The position numbers and the translations under genes were made by a program. 64,000 bases of DNA, from positions 132,206,385-132,270,384 of the forward strand of contig NC_079487.1 of the NCBI RefSeq assembly GCF_020520425.1, written 5' to 3'. The notes beneath the pieces are model-generated. The model did not search any database. It was not told where the DNA came from and worked only from the letters and a program-made list of their open reading frames with translations. Positions 49,116 to 58,615 of this stretch are shown one piece after another (the stretch's first letter is position 1; each line of letters begins with the position of its first letter). Source of the DNA: Spinacia oleracea (lineage: Eukaryota > Streptophyta > Magnoliopsida > Caryophyllales > Amaranthaceae).

Positions 49116-51307
49116 TGTTCCGGGGTTGAAACGATGGAAGGAGCGTCCTTGATGTCTTGAGTTCCGATCACGTACGGTGCCTGCAAGATGAACTCCGGGC
49201 CAAGGGGGGGTCCCCGAGGCGGAGCCTCCGACGCTCAAGTCAGTACAATTGATGTATAAAATGAGGTGTTTAGGGGAGAGAGAGAGTAGGGTGGCTTCTC
49301 TAGGGTTAGAGAATGACCCCTTTACCTTGCCTTTTGAGGGGTATATATAGTGCATTGTTGGGCCTTTGAGGCCTTGTAAGTTATATTGGGCTTGAGTGAG
49401 TTTTATTGGCTTTTGGGTTAAAATGGTGAGCCCATTTTAACACCCCAACAAATGCCCCCCAGACCCAATTCTATTTGAAAAATGGGTTGGGTTTTGATTT
49501 TGATCACTTGGCAGTGAAAGTTAATTTTACCTTCGGATTTTACCTTCGGATTTTACCTTCGGATTTTACTTTCGGCTCGGATTGTAACGTCGATTCGAGT
49601 TGTAATCTCGGAGTGATTTTTAACCTCGCTCTTCAAATCCGAAGATCTGTTTAAGAACGTGCTTCTAAAATCGGCTCGGATTGTAACATCGGTTCGAGTT
49701 GTAATCTCGGAGCGATTTCTTTACTTCGGCTCGGATTGTAACGTCGATTCGAGTTGTAATCTCGGAGCGATTTTTAACCTCGCTCTTCAAATCCGAAGAT
49801 CTGTTCAAGAACGTGCTTCTAAAATCGGCTCGGATTGTAACATCGGTTCGAGTTGTAATCTCGGAGCGATTTCTTTACTTCGGCTCGGATTGTAACGTCG
49901 ATTCGAGTTGTAATCTCGGAGCGATTTTTAACCTCGCTCTTCAAATCCGAAGATCTGTTCAAGAACGTGCTTCTAAAATCGGCTCGGATTGTAACATCGG
50001 TTCGAGTTGTAATCTCGGAGCGGTTTCTTTACCTCGGCTCGGATTGTAACGTCGATTCGAGTTGTAATCTCGGAGCGATTTTTAACCTCGCTCTTCAAAT
50101 CCGAAGATCTATTTAAGAACGTGCTTCTAAAATCGGCTCGGATTGTAACATCGGTTCGAGTTGTAATCTCGGAGCGGTTTCTTTACCTCGGCTCGGATTG
50201 TAACGTCGATTCGGGTTGTAATCTCGGAGCGATTTTTAACCTCGCTCTTCAAATCCGAAGATCTGTTTAAGAACGTGCTTCTAAAATCGGCTCGGATTGT
50301 AACATTGGTTCGAGTTGTAATCTCGGAGCGGTTTCTTTACCTCGGCTCGGATTGTAACGTCGATTCGAGTTGTAATCTCGGAGCGATTTTTAACCTCGCT
50401 CTTCAAATCCGAAGATCTATTTAAGAACGTGCTTCTAAAATCGGCTCGGATTGTAACATCGGTTCGAGTTGTAATCTCGGAGCGGTTTCTTTACCTCGGC
50501 TCGGATTGTAACGTCGATTCGAGTTGTAATCTCGGAGCGATTTTTAACCTCGTTCTTCAAATCCGGAGATCTGTTTAAGAACGTGCTTCTAAAATCGGCT
50601 CGGATTGTAACATCGGTTCGAGTTGTAATCTCGGAGCGGTTTCTTTACCTCGGCTCGGATTGTAACGTCGATTCGAGTTGTAATCTCGGAGCGATTTTTA
50701 ACCTCGCTCTTCAAATCCGAAGATCTATTTAAGAACGTGCTTCTAAAATCGGCTCGGATTGTAACATCGGTTCGAGTTGTAATCTCGGAGCGGTTTCTTT
50801 ACCTCGGCTCGGATTGTAACGTCGATTCGGGTTGTAATCTCGGAGCGATTTTTAACCTCGCTCTTCAAATCCGAAGATCTGTTTAAGAACGTGCTTCTAA
50901 AATCGGCTCGGATTGTAACATCGGTTCGAGTTGTAATCTCGGAGCGGTTTCTTTACCTCGGCTCGGATTGTAACGTCGATTCGAGTTGTAATCTCGGAGT
51001 GATTTTTAACCTCGCTCTTCAAATCCGAAGATCTGTTTAAGAACGTGCTTCTAAAATCGGCTCGGATTGTAACATCGGTTCGAGTTGTAATCTCGGAGCG
51101 ATTTCTTTACTTCGGCTCGGATTGTAACGTCGATTCGAGTTGTAATCTCGGAGCGATTTTTAACCTCGCTCTTCAAATCCGAAGATCTGTTCAAGAACGT
51201 GCTTCTAAAATCGGCTCGGATTGTAACATCGGTTCGAGTTGTAATCTCGGAGCGATTTCTTTACTTCGGCTCGGATTGTAACGTGAGCCCATTTTAACAC
51301 CCCAACA
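49116..51307 (+). mobile_element. LTR-like element (TG...CA, 5-bp TSD) enlarged by an internal tandem array
   Basis: It begins TGTTCCGGGG, ends ACCCCAACA, and is flanked by GTAAC on both sides, the size of duplication typical of LTR retrotransposon integrase. A TATA-like GTATATATAG at 49341-49350 suits an LTR promoter. No gag-pol, primer-binding site or second full LTR is visible, so it behaves as a solo LTR. A 25-bp segment ending ACCCCAACA occurs at 49426-49450 and again at 51283-51307, bracketing the tandem array. The first copy contains a 10-bp stem (GTTAAAATGG/CCATTTTAAC). A structurally similar LTR-like sequence interrupts the F-box pseudogene at 56587-57047. Confidence 0.7.
49573..51282. 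repeat. 154-bp tandem repeat array, about 11 units
   Basis: Units start CGGCTCGGATTGTAACATCG at 49672, 49826, 49980, 50134, 50288, 50442, 50596, 50750, 50904, 51058 and 51212, exactly 154 bases apart, with a partial unit at 49573. Each unit holds two related half-repeats (CGGCTCGGATTGTAAC...TCTCGGAGCG) plus a unique part with CTCTTCAAATCCGAAGATCT. Units differ by only a few bases, and some variants alternate with a 308-bp period. The start is preceded by short CGGATTTTACCTT repeats at about 49535-49572. Open frames across it are periodic artefacts. Confidence 0.97.
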
Positions 51308-51312
51308 GTAAC

Positions 51313-52225
51313 TATAATAAATTAAACACCAAAATTCTTAGACATAGTAACCATTTTTTGAAGCATAGTATCCCTATGTTTTTAAAAGTGAATTATGACT
51401 TAAAATCACATTATTCAAGCATAACATATATCGACGACACTAATTTGATATTTTTTTTCCCATAATAATCTTAATAAAATGCCAAAATAAATTAGGAATA
51501 AGTTATTGACTTTACTTTAAGGCATGGTCCACAATAAATTTAGTGTGAATCAAGTCTATTTAAGAACTGGTGGTGTATATGAGTGAGCACATACCGCTCC
51601 AATTCACTATTTCTCTACTTTAGGAAATATTTAATACTTCAACGTCGTTACAAGGGTTAAGTGTTCTAAAATGTAATGAAATGCTCCTCAAATCCCTTGG
51701 ATACTTCTTTACTAATTTAGTCATCTTGAATGTGTTTTTGTGATGGTAAAACCGTCCTAACTTCATCAAAATTGAGTAGAATTTCTCATCTAATTTCGAA
51801 AAAGGCCTAAGGTAGGGTGAACAGCACTTCACTCAAAGTAAACAAACAACTAAACAAGTACTTCGTATAATCCTACAAGAAGGGGCCATAAGAAAAATTC
51901 TAAACGCGTTATAAATTTTCAATGAATTTACAAAATAATATTCTCAAAATTAACAAGGCAAGAGTGCAAGACCCACAATTGACTTGTAAATGAAATTTGA
52001 CCCATAAAATCTCTCAAACTATATTGATAAATTGTTGAACACCTTAAAAAGAAACTAATGGATGAATTATTTATCACGAGAAAAGATAACGTGAATATAT
52101 GTGGGGCCGTGAAAGAGAGAAAAAGGTTCATATAATTGGAAGTGCGGATCATGAGTTTAGAGGGATATAGTGGTATTTTACCAAGAAATGTACTACTCCT
52201 TCCGTTTTTTTTAGAAGTCATAAGT
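51313..52225. other. Intergenic region, no gene recognised
   Basis: AT-rich non-coding DNA. No repeat or element could be bounded. Confidence 0.45.
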
Positions 52226-52478
52226 TACTACTTCCGCCCGTGTTTTTTTATGAGTTACAATTCCATTTTTGGTAACTTTTACACTCACTCCCAATTGTTT
52301 ATTATTTTTACTTTTCTATGAGCTCATTTAAATCATAAATAATTTTATTTTTTGTAACTTTTTATATTTCTTTATTGTCAATTACGCTACGTACATCATT
52401 ATTATATCAAATTCAATAATATTTCATTAATATTTGTGTCGGTCAACATGTGACTCCTAAAAAAATACGAAGGGAATA
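52226..52478. mobile_element. Stowaway-like MITE (about 250 bp), possibly inside an older one
   Basis: The left end TACTACTTCCGCCCGTGTTT continues TTTTATGAGTTACA; the reversed right end TATTCCCTTCGTATTTTTTT continues AGGAGTCACA. Another CTCCTTCCG-type end lies 30 bases to the left at about 52194, suggesting nesting. Confidence 0.6.
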
Positions 52479-52562
52479 CAACTATTAAAGAAAAAAAGTC
52501 GCAAATGGGAAGTGTAACCCTTAACCAGATACAGAGGGGGTGTCCATAGATTTATTCATATG

Positions 52563-52690
52563 ATGTGTTCTCTTCACCTGGTCTGGTCTGGTCTGGTCTG
52601 GTCTAGTCTAATTTAAATGTTTTCTGTTAATAACTTTTGTATATTCTAATCTATTATAATAAAATTAATAAAATTAAATAAGGTGAAAAG
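52563..52690. mobile_element. Diverged relative of the 7659-7775 element, with (TGGTC)n
   Basis: GTTCTCTTCACCTGGTCTGG opens it; AATAAGGTGAAAAGG closes it in inverted sense. A TGGTC pentanucleotide run lies at 52578-52604, the complement-type sequence of the CAGAC run in the other copy. Confidence 0.5.
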
Positions 52691-53315
52691 GATATAAACT
52701 TGTTCGAATATAAAATTTTGTACGTTCGTAGTTCCAAATAGTTGAAATAACTGCCGTCACTCCAGTGTGTATTCCTACATACGCCACTTGACTTTTTCCA
52801 TGGAGTTTCTAACTTTTCTAACGAAGCAACTCGGCAAAAACTGCTGTGCCAATTCTTATAAGACTTCAAATCAGATCCAAAGTATGAAATTTCAGATTTG
52901 CAAGAGTTGACTGTTTCTAAATTCAAACTCCTCCTCATTCCTTAAAATTGTTCATCTTCATCATTCTTCAGGTTAGCCATTTCTTTCCTTATTTCTTTTG
53001 CTACTTTCTTTCACAACTTTAACGTTTTACGAACATTTGGTTAAACGCTTTGATTATTGAGGGTGCAAATTGTAGTTCTCTTAATTAATTAGTTTATGGT
53101 TAGCTATGCTAGAGAGTTCAATGCTTCAATATTATGCTACAAAATTGACTAAAATAAGCACACACAAGAAAAACAGATTATATTGTTTTTCCTATTAAGA
53201 TAATAAAGAGATATAAGATCATTCATCTAAACATTGGTAATTGTATCACCTACATGTTAAGCAAACCACTTTCTACTGTGTGTAAAATTATTAAAAAAAA
53301 AAAAACAAGTGCTTG

Positions 53316-53490
53316 TTGATTATTAGGAACAACTAAATATTGTCGCAATTTGCAACCTTGATTATTAGGAACAACTAACCCAGTTAAATATTTTAGTTTC
53401 CCATTTAAATCATGACACATAAGCATACCATGTCATCATTGTGACACCACTTAAAGGTCGCATGTTGCTACCTTTTATCATTTTCGTAAT
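53316..53490 (-). mobile_element. TIR element copy flanking the third NLR on the left
   Basis: From about 53390 to 53488 the sequence is the reverse complement of the left part of the element at 54990-55321 (ATGATAAAGG, CAACATGCGAC, GTCACAATGATGACATGG, GTCATGATTTAAAT). The left end carries a 20-bp direct duplication (53316-53335 and 53358-53377). Its right end lies about 50 bases before the NLR start codon, so it probably forms part of that gene's promoter or leader intron. Confidence 0.6.
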
Positions 53491-53538
53491 TGGTTATTCT
53501 TCCATTCCTGCAGATCGATCTGAGTAAGCTTGGAGAAA

Positions 53539-54693
53539 ATGCCTAGAGTAATCGCTCTAGTTGATTCAATTTTCGCTAGCGTAAGGAACTTCCAACGTGT
53601 ATTCCATGACTTAAAACGTACAAGAGAGGTCGTTGAAACGGTTGACAACCAACCTCAGAATAAACGTAGGAAATTAGTAGTAGAAGAAGCATCCCTCTCC
53701 ATTAACTCCAATTATGTCAATAAAATCATTGGATGGTTAGAGAAAGATGGGATAAACATTATCGCCATTCATGGGATGTGTGGGATTGGGAAAACAACTC
53801 TAGCAACACAGCTATATACTCTGCTTTTAAGCCATGATATCCCTTGTATTGATGATGTTAATGCTACTGGTTGGGTTTCTGTTGGGATAAACTTCACAGT
53901 ATACCAACTGCAGCAGAAAATTGCTAATGCTTTTGGACTGAATCTTGAAGATGATAAGGATTTGAATAGGAGAGCAGCTATTCTATCTACACTTTTGTGT
54001 AGATTAGGAAAATGTATAATCTTTTTGGATGATTTGTGGGGTGATTTCCGTTTAGAGGATGTTGGTATTCCAAAGCAATGTAAGTTGGTTTTGGTATCAC
54101 AATTATTAGATGTTTGTCACGTTCTTCGTTGTCAGAAGGTGGTTAAGGTTGAGCCACTCTCAGAGGAAGAGAGTTGGCGGTTGTTTCAGCAAAGTGTGGG
54201 GGGAAACAGTGTTCCGTACTCCAAAGATATGCAACATTGTAAGAAACTTGTATCTCAAAAGTGTGGAGGAGTTCCTCTTGCTATCACCGCGTTGGCCAAC
54301 TGTTTGAACAAGGTTGTGGATGATGATGATGATGATTCAAAATCAAATGGAATATCAATAACTTGGTTGGAATTACATGTATTGAGTCGGTTTAAGTTGT
54401 CTTATGAAAGGCTAAACAACATCAAGATCCAGAAATGTTTCTTGTGTTTCGCGTTATTATACCCTAAAGAGTGTGACATCAGCAGAGAAGAGTTGATACG
54501 TCTTTGGATTAAAGAGAGGATCATAGATGATGTGCCATCGTTACAAGTACAGTATGACATGGGTCATACCATATTGAACAAGCTTCTCAACTCTTGTTTG
54601 ATTGAAACTTGTCAAGATAAAAGGAGGATTAAGATGCATGATCTTGTTAGGCATATGGCTAGAGATATTAGATGCCATGAAAAGAAAAGATAA
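53539..54693 (+). CDS. NB-ARC protein lacking LRRs, ending just after MHD (384 aa)
   Basis: I chose the ATG at 53539; an upstream TTG is not plausible. A pyrimidine tract with CCTGCAG just before 53514 suggests a leader intron acceptor. The N-terminus is short (about 55 residues), not a full coiled coil, with a nuclear-signal-like NKRRKL at 41-46. NB-ARC motifs are intact: P-loop GMCGIGKTT 79-87, GWVSVGINFTV 111-121, kinase-2 CIIFLDDLW 159-167, RNBS-B LVLVSQLLD 183-191 (S-Q in place of the usual T-R sensor arginine), GGVPLAI 243-249, RNBS-D CFLCFALLYP 300-309, MHDLV 366-370. An Asp run (DDDDDD) lies at 261-266. The stop comes 14 residues after MHD, where the paralogue at 60588-62873 continues into LRRs. 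It is close to that paralogue throughout. Possible roles: truncated NLR adaptor or decoy, or a gene fragment. Confidence 0.85.
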   Translation: MPRVIALVDSIFASVRNFQRVFHDLKRTREVVETVDNQPQNKRRKLVVEEASLSINSNYVNKIIGWLEKDGINIIAIHGMCGIGKTTLATQLYTLLLSHDIPCIDDVNATGWVSVGINFTVYQLQQKIANAFGLNLEDDKDLNRRAAILSTLLCRLGKCIIFLDDLWGDFRLEDVGIPKQCKLVLVSQLLDVCHVLRCQKVVKVEPLSEEESWRLFQQSVGGNSVPYSKDMQHCKKLVSQKCGGVPLAITALANCLNKVVDDDDDDSKSNGISITWLELHVLSRFKLSYERLNNIKIQKCFLCFALLYPKECDISREELIRLWIKERIIDDVPSLQVQYDMGHTILNKLLNSCLIETCQDKRRIKMHDLVRHMARDIRCHEKKR

Positions 54694-54989
54694 AGACTCA
54701 CTTCCCTTCACTCTCTCTCAATTTACTCTGTCCCATTCAAAGACTTTTCAAGTTATATATAGGTACTCTGATATTGTAAATATTCGAGCTATAAACATTT
54801 TTTAATGACGATAAAAATGAGATAAAAACTATTACCAACTTAAGCATCTTTTAATTTTACTTTCATACTCAACTCTAAATTACATGTAACTTGGATTGAT
54901 GTGTGTTTATGGTTTGTTATATTACTTACTACGTATAAATTTAGGATCGCAAATATTATAATATGATATAGAGTATTTAAAATACGGAA
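54694..54989. other. 3' flank of the third NLR
   Basis: No LRR-coding remnant is visible in any frame, so the missing LRR region was removed rather than just frameshifted. Confidence 0.5.
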
Positions 54990-55321
54990 ATGATAAAGGT
55001 CGCAACATGCGACTTTTAAGCCGTGTCACAATGATGACATGGCATGCATACGTGTCATGATTTAAATTGGAAACTAAAATATTTAACTTATATAACTTAT
55101 TATATATGTTTCAAAAAAAAGTAGGAAAATCTTAATATTCTTATTTGTTTCCTTCTTTATCTCGAATACCTTATTTACATATTTTCATAGTAAAAATATT
55201 GTATTAATAGTAAAAATAATCTGATGACGCATAGCACACGTGGCGCCTATGTGTACCAATTAAATTCCGACACATAAGATTGCGACAACTAAATGTTGTC
55301 GCAACTTGCGACCTTTATCAT
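54990..55321 (+). mobile_element. TIR element copy flanking the third NLR on the right
   Basis: The left end ATGATAAAGGTCGCAACATG and the reversed right end ATGATAAAGGTCGCAAGTTG are near-perfect TIRs. A second palindromic pair (TGCGACAACTAAATGTTGTCGC) sits inside the right end. About 330 bp, non-coding. An inverted partial copy lies at 53316-53490 on the other side of the gene. Confidence 0.75.
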
Positions 55322-56082
55322 CACCCTTTAAAATAACAGTTCGAAGCACACATTAGTTTGAAAATTAGTTAAGGTAAATTGTATTGTGCTATTTTTAATT
55401 TGCATTATTTTGCTACTATTTTTATAACACAAATTTACCTTTTGCTTGATAATGCCGAATTTGTATCGTGTTCTCATAATTATTTATTGACTAGCTACAT
55501 TACTTGTATACGAAGAAGAACATCGACATCAATTTTTTAAACATATTTTCTAGTCTACTTTGAAAACAATATCAAAGCTGACATGTACCATGATATAAAA
55601 TATTGTACCCACAATGGACAATATAATAGAGTTTCCCATCATTTTTGACATGCGACCAATCAATTGAATCAAAATGCGAACTAATCCATAAAACAACATC
55701 TAAGATAGAGTATACAAAAGCTTTCCATCAAAAAAAAAAAAAAAAAAAAACTGTGAATGAAAAAACTATTTAGTAAGGAGTAATTATTAAATAGCTGGTG
55801 CTTCTTACTTGTAATTAATTAAAGCTAGTGCTCTAGATCAATGTACGGATTCTATTAAATAAGTTAAAATAAAATTATATATATACCTTATTAAGATAGA
55901 GATTAAATATTTGTTTGAGAGTTTGATATCGTAGTAAGATGTACGTCTACGTTTGCGAGCCTTACCACTTGATGTAAAAAAGGAAAAATTATTGCACGTC
56001 TAACTTTAAATTTCACGAAATCATTGCTTACATTAATAGTAGAAACTATGAAGTAATAAAAAAAAAAAATACAAAGGTTATG
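55322..56082. other. Intergenic region, no gene recognised
   Basis: AT-rich DNA with a run of about 21 A at 55731-55750. No target duplication was found around it. Confidence 0.45.
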
Positions 56083-56141
56083 TCCTGTTCACCTTATTTT
56101 CATGAAAATAAAGTAAAAATCGGGTAAAATAGAAAGCAATC
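56083..56141. mobile_element. Tiny hairpin MITE overlapping the 3' end of the F-box pseudogene
   Basis: GTCCTGTTCACCTTATTTTC on the left and, reversed, TTGCTTTCTATTTTACCCGATT on the right resemble the ends of the 38810-39032 family with almost nothing between. The stop codon of the last F-box frame (56100-56102) is inside it. Confidence 0.4.
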
Positions 56142-57870
56142 TAAGAAGTGGAGCTTAGAGATGCAAACAAGAGAACCAGTCCATGGCATCCCTTTATATC
56201 CATATTTCCAATCATTAGGTATACCACTTATGTCGACCGATTTTAACTCTTCACTGCGTAGATCACAACGAACAAAAGTCTGGATGGATTCACCTAAACC
56301 AATTAGTATTTCCGATTTATCCTCCGAATAAGCATACGGCAACGGCGGTACATATGAACTTATATTTGTTAAATTTTCAAAAATCCGATCGCTTTCCAAT
56401 GCACTTTCTAGAGCTTGTTTGAGTGAGAGATTGTGAATCAATTTAACCCATGATCGATTCTTCTTCAAAACCCATATGTCCGTTGTATACTCCTTTATTT
56501 CAAGACACTCAAACATGGGATGATATTCAAACATACGTTGATACTTTACGACGTATACTTTATTAGAGGTGTTTTCTTGACGACCTTGTTTCGGGTGTGG
56601 AATGAGAACAGCTGACTGTGGGATACTGGATTCCTGTCGAGAGTGTCGGTTGGTATCTGCACAACAGAATGGATTAACTAGCCTCGGGGTGGTTCGAGGA
56701 TCCCCTCCGATGCTTAAGTAAGATTACTGAGAGATTAAGAGATGATTAAGAGATGATTAGAGAGTAAGAAAGAAGTGTGTTTAAGTGTTTGTGTACCTCA
56801 TAGCAATAAATGAGGTGCTCCTTATATAGACCAATCCAAGAGTACGATCGGGTAGGTCCCTTGTGGTTAGATAGCGACCTGTTGATAGTGACCCTTGGTT
56901 GGTTGTCTTTATGATAATGCCGGAAGGGGTCTTGCAAATAATGCCGGTAGAGGTTATTTACCTAAGATGACCAGATTACCTGCAGGTTAAGTTTACATAC
57001 GGGGAATTCTGCCGGTACCAGGTAGTGCCGGTAGGACACCCCGTACATATCCAATACAACACAATATTCGAATTAACCATTTCATTACTGCAATTAAATC
57101 CACATGGAGGAGGAACTTGTATTCTTTTCCATGAATTTCTCTTTGAGCTATACACCCAAGCTTTACCAACAACATGGTCATCCATGTGTGGAACCGAGTA
57201 AAATATTTTAAAATCGTCTCTCGGGCAATTATAACCAAACCCAACCATATGAGTACACGAGTAAATGTCATAGTTCAATACCAAGGGAGATATGTTGTTA
57301 AATCTGGTGCCGGTTATAGGGTTACATATCGAAAATCTTATTGTATTTTTCGGTCCGGGATCATAATCTATTTTTTGGAAACAAAGCAAGCCATTGCTAG
57401 AACTAATAACGGTTAAATCACTAGGAACAGAAAGTCTGCCTAGCTCCTTGAGCTTCAAAGTGGTAGAATTATTGTCAAAATTTATCGCACATAACTGAGG
57501 TGATAAATTATAAAAATCAAAGAGGATGAAGGAGGTGGAATTCCCATTATGAATTTGAAATTGGCTAATGTGAGATTTTATGAAGTAGGGTTCTTAATTT
57601 CATCACGCCAACGCTTACAAACGCACTGGAGACGGAAAAGGGGTTTAGCGATATTCTTTCAAGAATATTAGATTCGAGCTCTGATGGAAGGCGGCCAGTG
57701 GAATAGGCTACAATACTATTTTTCTTCTGGTTCGGCTTTAATCGTAGAACTTTTCTGAATAAGGTATGGTATATTGACAAACAATATATGTGATATGGAG
57801 ATTTGTCTGCCATGATGAATAAATAAAGAGAGACGATAAATATTGTAGCAATGAATAGAAGGCTATTCAT
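56100..57870 (-). pseudogene. F-box protein pseudogene (frameshifted, interrupted by an LTR-like insertion)
   Basis: Read leftwards from an ATG at 57870, frame 1 gives the F-box start (GRLPSELESNILERIS). The domain then continues in a second frame (RLQCVCKRWRDEIKNP at about 57600-57640) and in a third frame (SHISQFQIHNG, then LKELGRLSVPSDL, SSNGLLCF, WKRIQVPP) to about 57050. The last segment (56100-56580; KVYVVKYQRMFEYHP, DIWVLKKNRSWVKLI) resumes beyond an insertion at about 56587-57047. The layout, F-box followed by the F-box-associated WKRI...DIWVLK region, is that of plant F-box substrate adaptors of SCF ubiquitin ligases. Two frame changes, the insertion and an apparent loss of roughly 50 codons at the insertion point make it non-functional. 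Confidence 0.8.
56587..57047 (+). mobile_element. LTR-like insertion in the F-box pseudogene
   Basis: Starts TGTTTCGGGTGTGG and ends CACCCCGTACA, parallel in structure to the element at 49116-51307: a TGTT-CGGG start, a CCTCCGATGCTTAAGT word near base 130, a TATA-like CTTATATAGACC at about 56820, and an ACCCC...CA end. It also holds several TGCCGGTA/TGCCGGAA words near its right end. The 5-bp flanks do not match (GACCT versus TATCC), so the boundaries are approximate or the element was rearranged. Confidence 0.45.
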
Positions 57871-57977
57871 TACTTTTTTTTAATTGGAGATTTGTGATTA
57901 TATTGGTGATCTTTATAATGAATTGGAAACCCTAAATCAAGGGATAAACTAACTATCCTAAAAACATAGGAATCTAT

Positions 57978-58356
57978 TACTCCCTCCGTTCCAAAATGTT
58001 TGTTACGTTTGGACTTTTGCACGTTTATTAACGTACAATAAATATTCTTTTGGTTTTTTATTAAAAAAATAAACCAAGTAAAACCCCAATCCACTAATAA
58101 TTACAACAACCAATAAGATTGTTTTATTTATCAAAATGAACCAATAATGGAAAAGCACAAAGATTGCTAACTTAACATACTTGTTAAATTGTAAAGAAAT
58201 TTAATGAGTTAAAAAAATTGGACCAATTAAAATTAAAAGTTGGCACAAAAAATAATATTATAATAAGTTTATAAAAGGAAAGATTCCCCCATGTAACAAA
58301 CATTTTGAAACAACCTAAAAGGAATACGTAACAAACATTTTGGAACGGAAGGAGTA
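57978..58356. mobile_element. Stowaway-like MITE (379 bp)
   Basis: The left end TACTCCCTCCGTTCCAAAAT and the reversed right end TACTCCTTCCGTTCCAAAAT both continue GTTTGTTACGT, giving TIRs of about 31 bases with one or two mismatches: a young copy. It lies just upstream of the F-box pseudogene. Confidence 0.9.
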
Positions 58357-58509
58357 TGAGATAAACACTATTACCTAAACCTGATTTATATGTTAAATCT
58401 GTTAGGAGATAAACGAAATTCAGTTACGGAATAAAAGACAAGTATTTTGCATTCCCCCGATCTACAGTATTTTTAATGTACATCCAACCGCGCGTAACAC
58501 ACACGTGCG

Positions 58510-58560
58510 ACATTTTTTTTTTTGTTTTTTTTTTTTGAAGAAACTCATTTTCTCAAACGT
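58510..58560. repeat. T-rich low-complexity tract
   Basis: Two runs of about 12 T, separated by a G, precede the retroposon site. Confidence 0.7.
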
Positions 58561-58575
58561 AAACAACGGATCAAG

Positions 58576-58600
58576 TCACTCTTTATTTCCAAAAAAAAAA
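58576..58600 (+). mobile_element. Minute 5'-truncated poly(A) retroposon with 15-bp target duplication
   Basis: A 15-base unique sequence (TCACTCTTTATTTCC) followed by ten A is flanked by perfect AAACAACGGATCAAG at 58561-58575 and 58601-58615. This is the pattern of a severely truncated LINE-mediated insertion. Confidence 0.75.
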
Positions 58601-58615
58601 AAACAACGGATCAAG

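Noticed and set aside
49573-51282. CRISPR-like look of a regular array and three identical 78-codon frames
   Set aside because: The period is a uniform 154 bp with no unique spacers, and this is plant DNA. The frames are periodic by-products of the satellite.
55731-55750. Poly(A) run considered as a retroposon tail
   Set aside because: No flanking direct repeat was found, so it is treated as low-complexity DNA.
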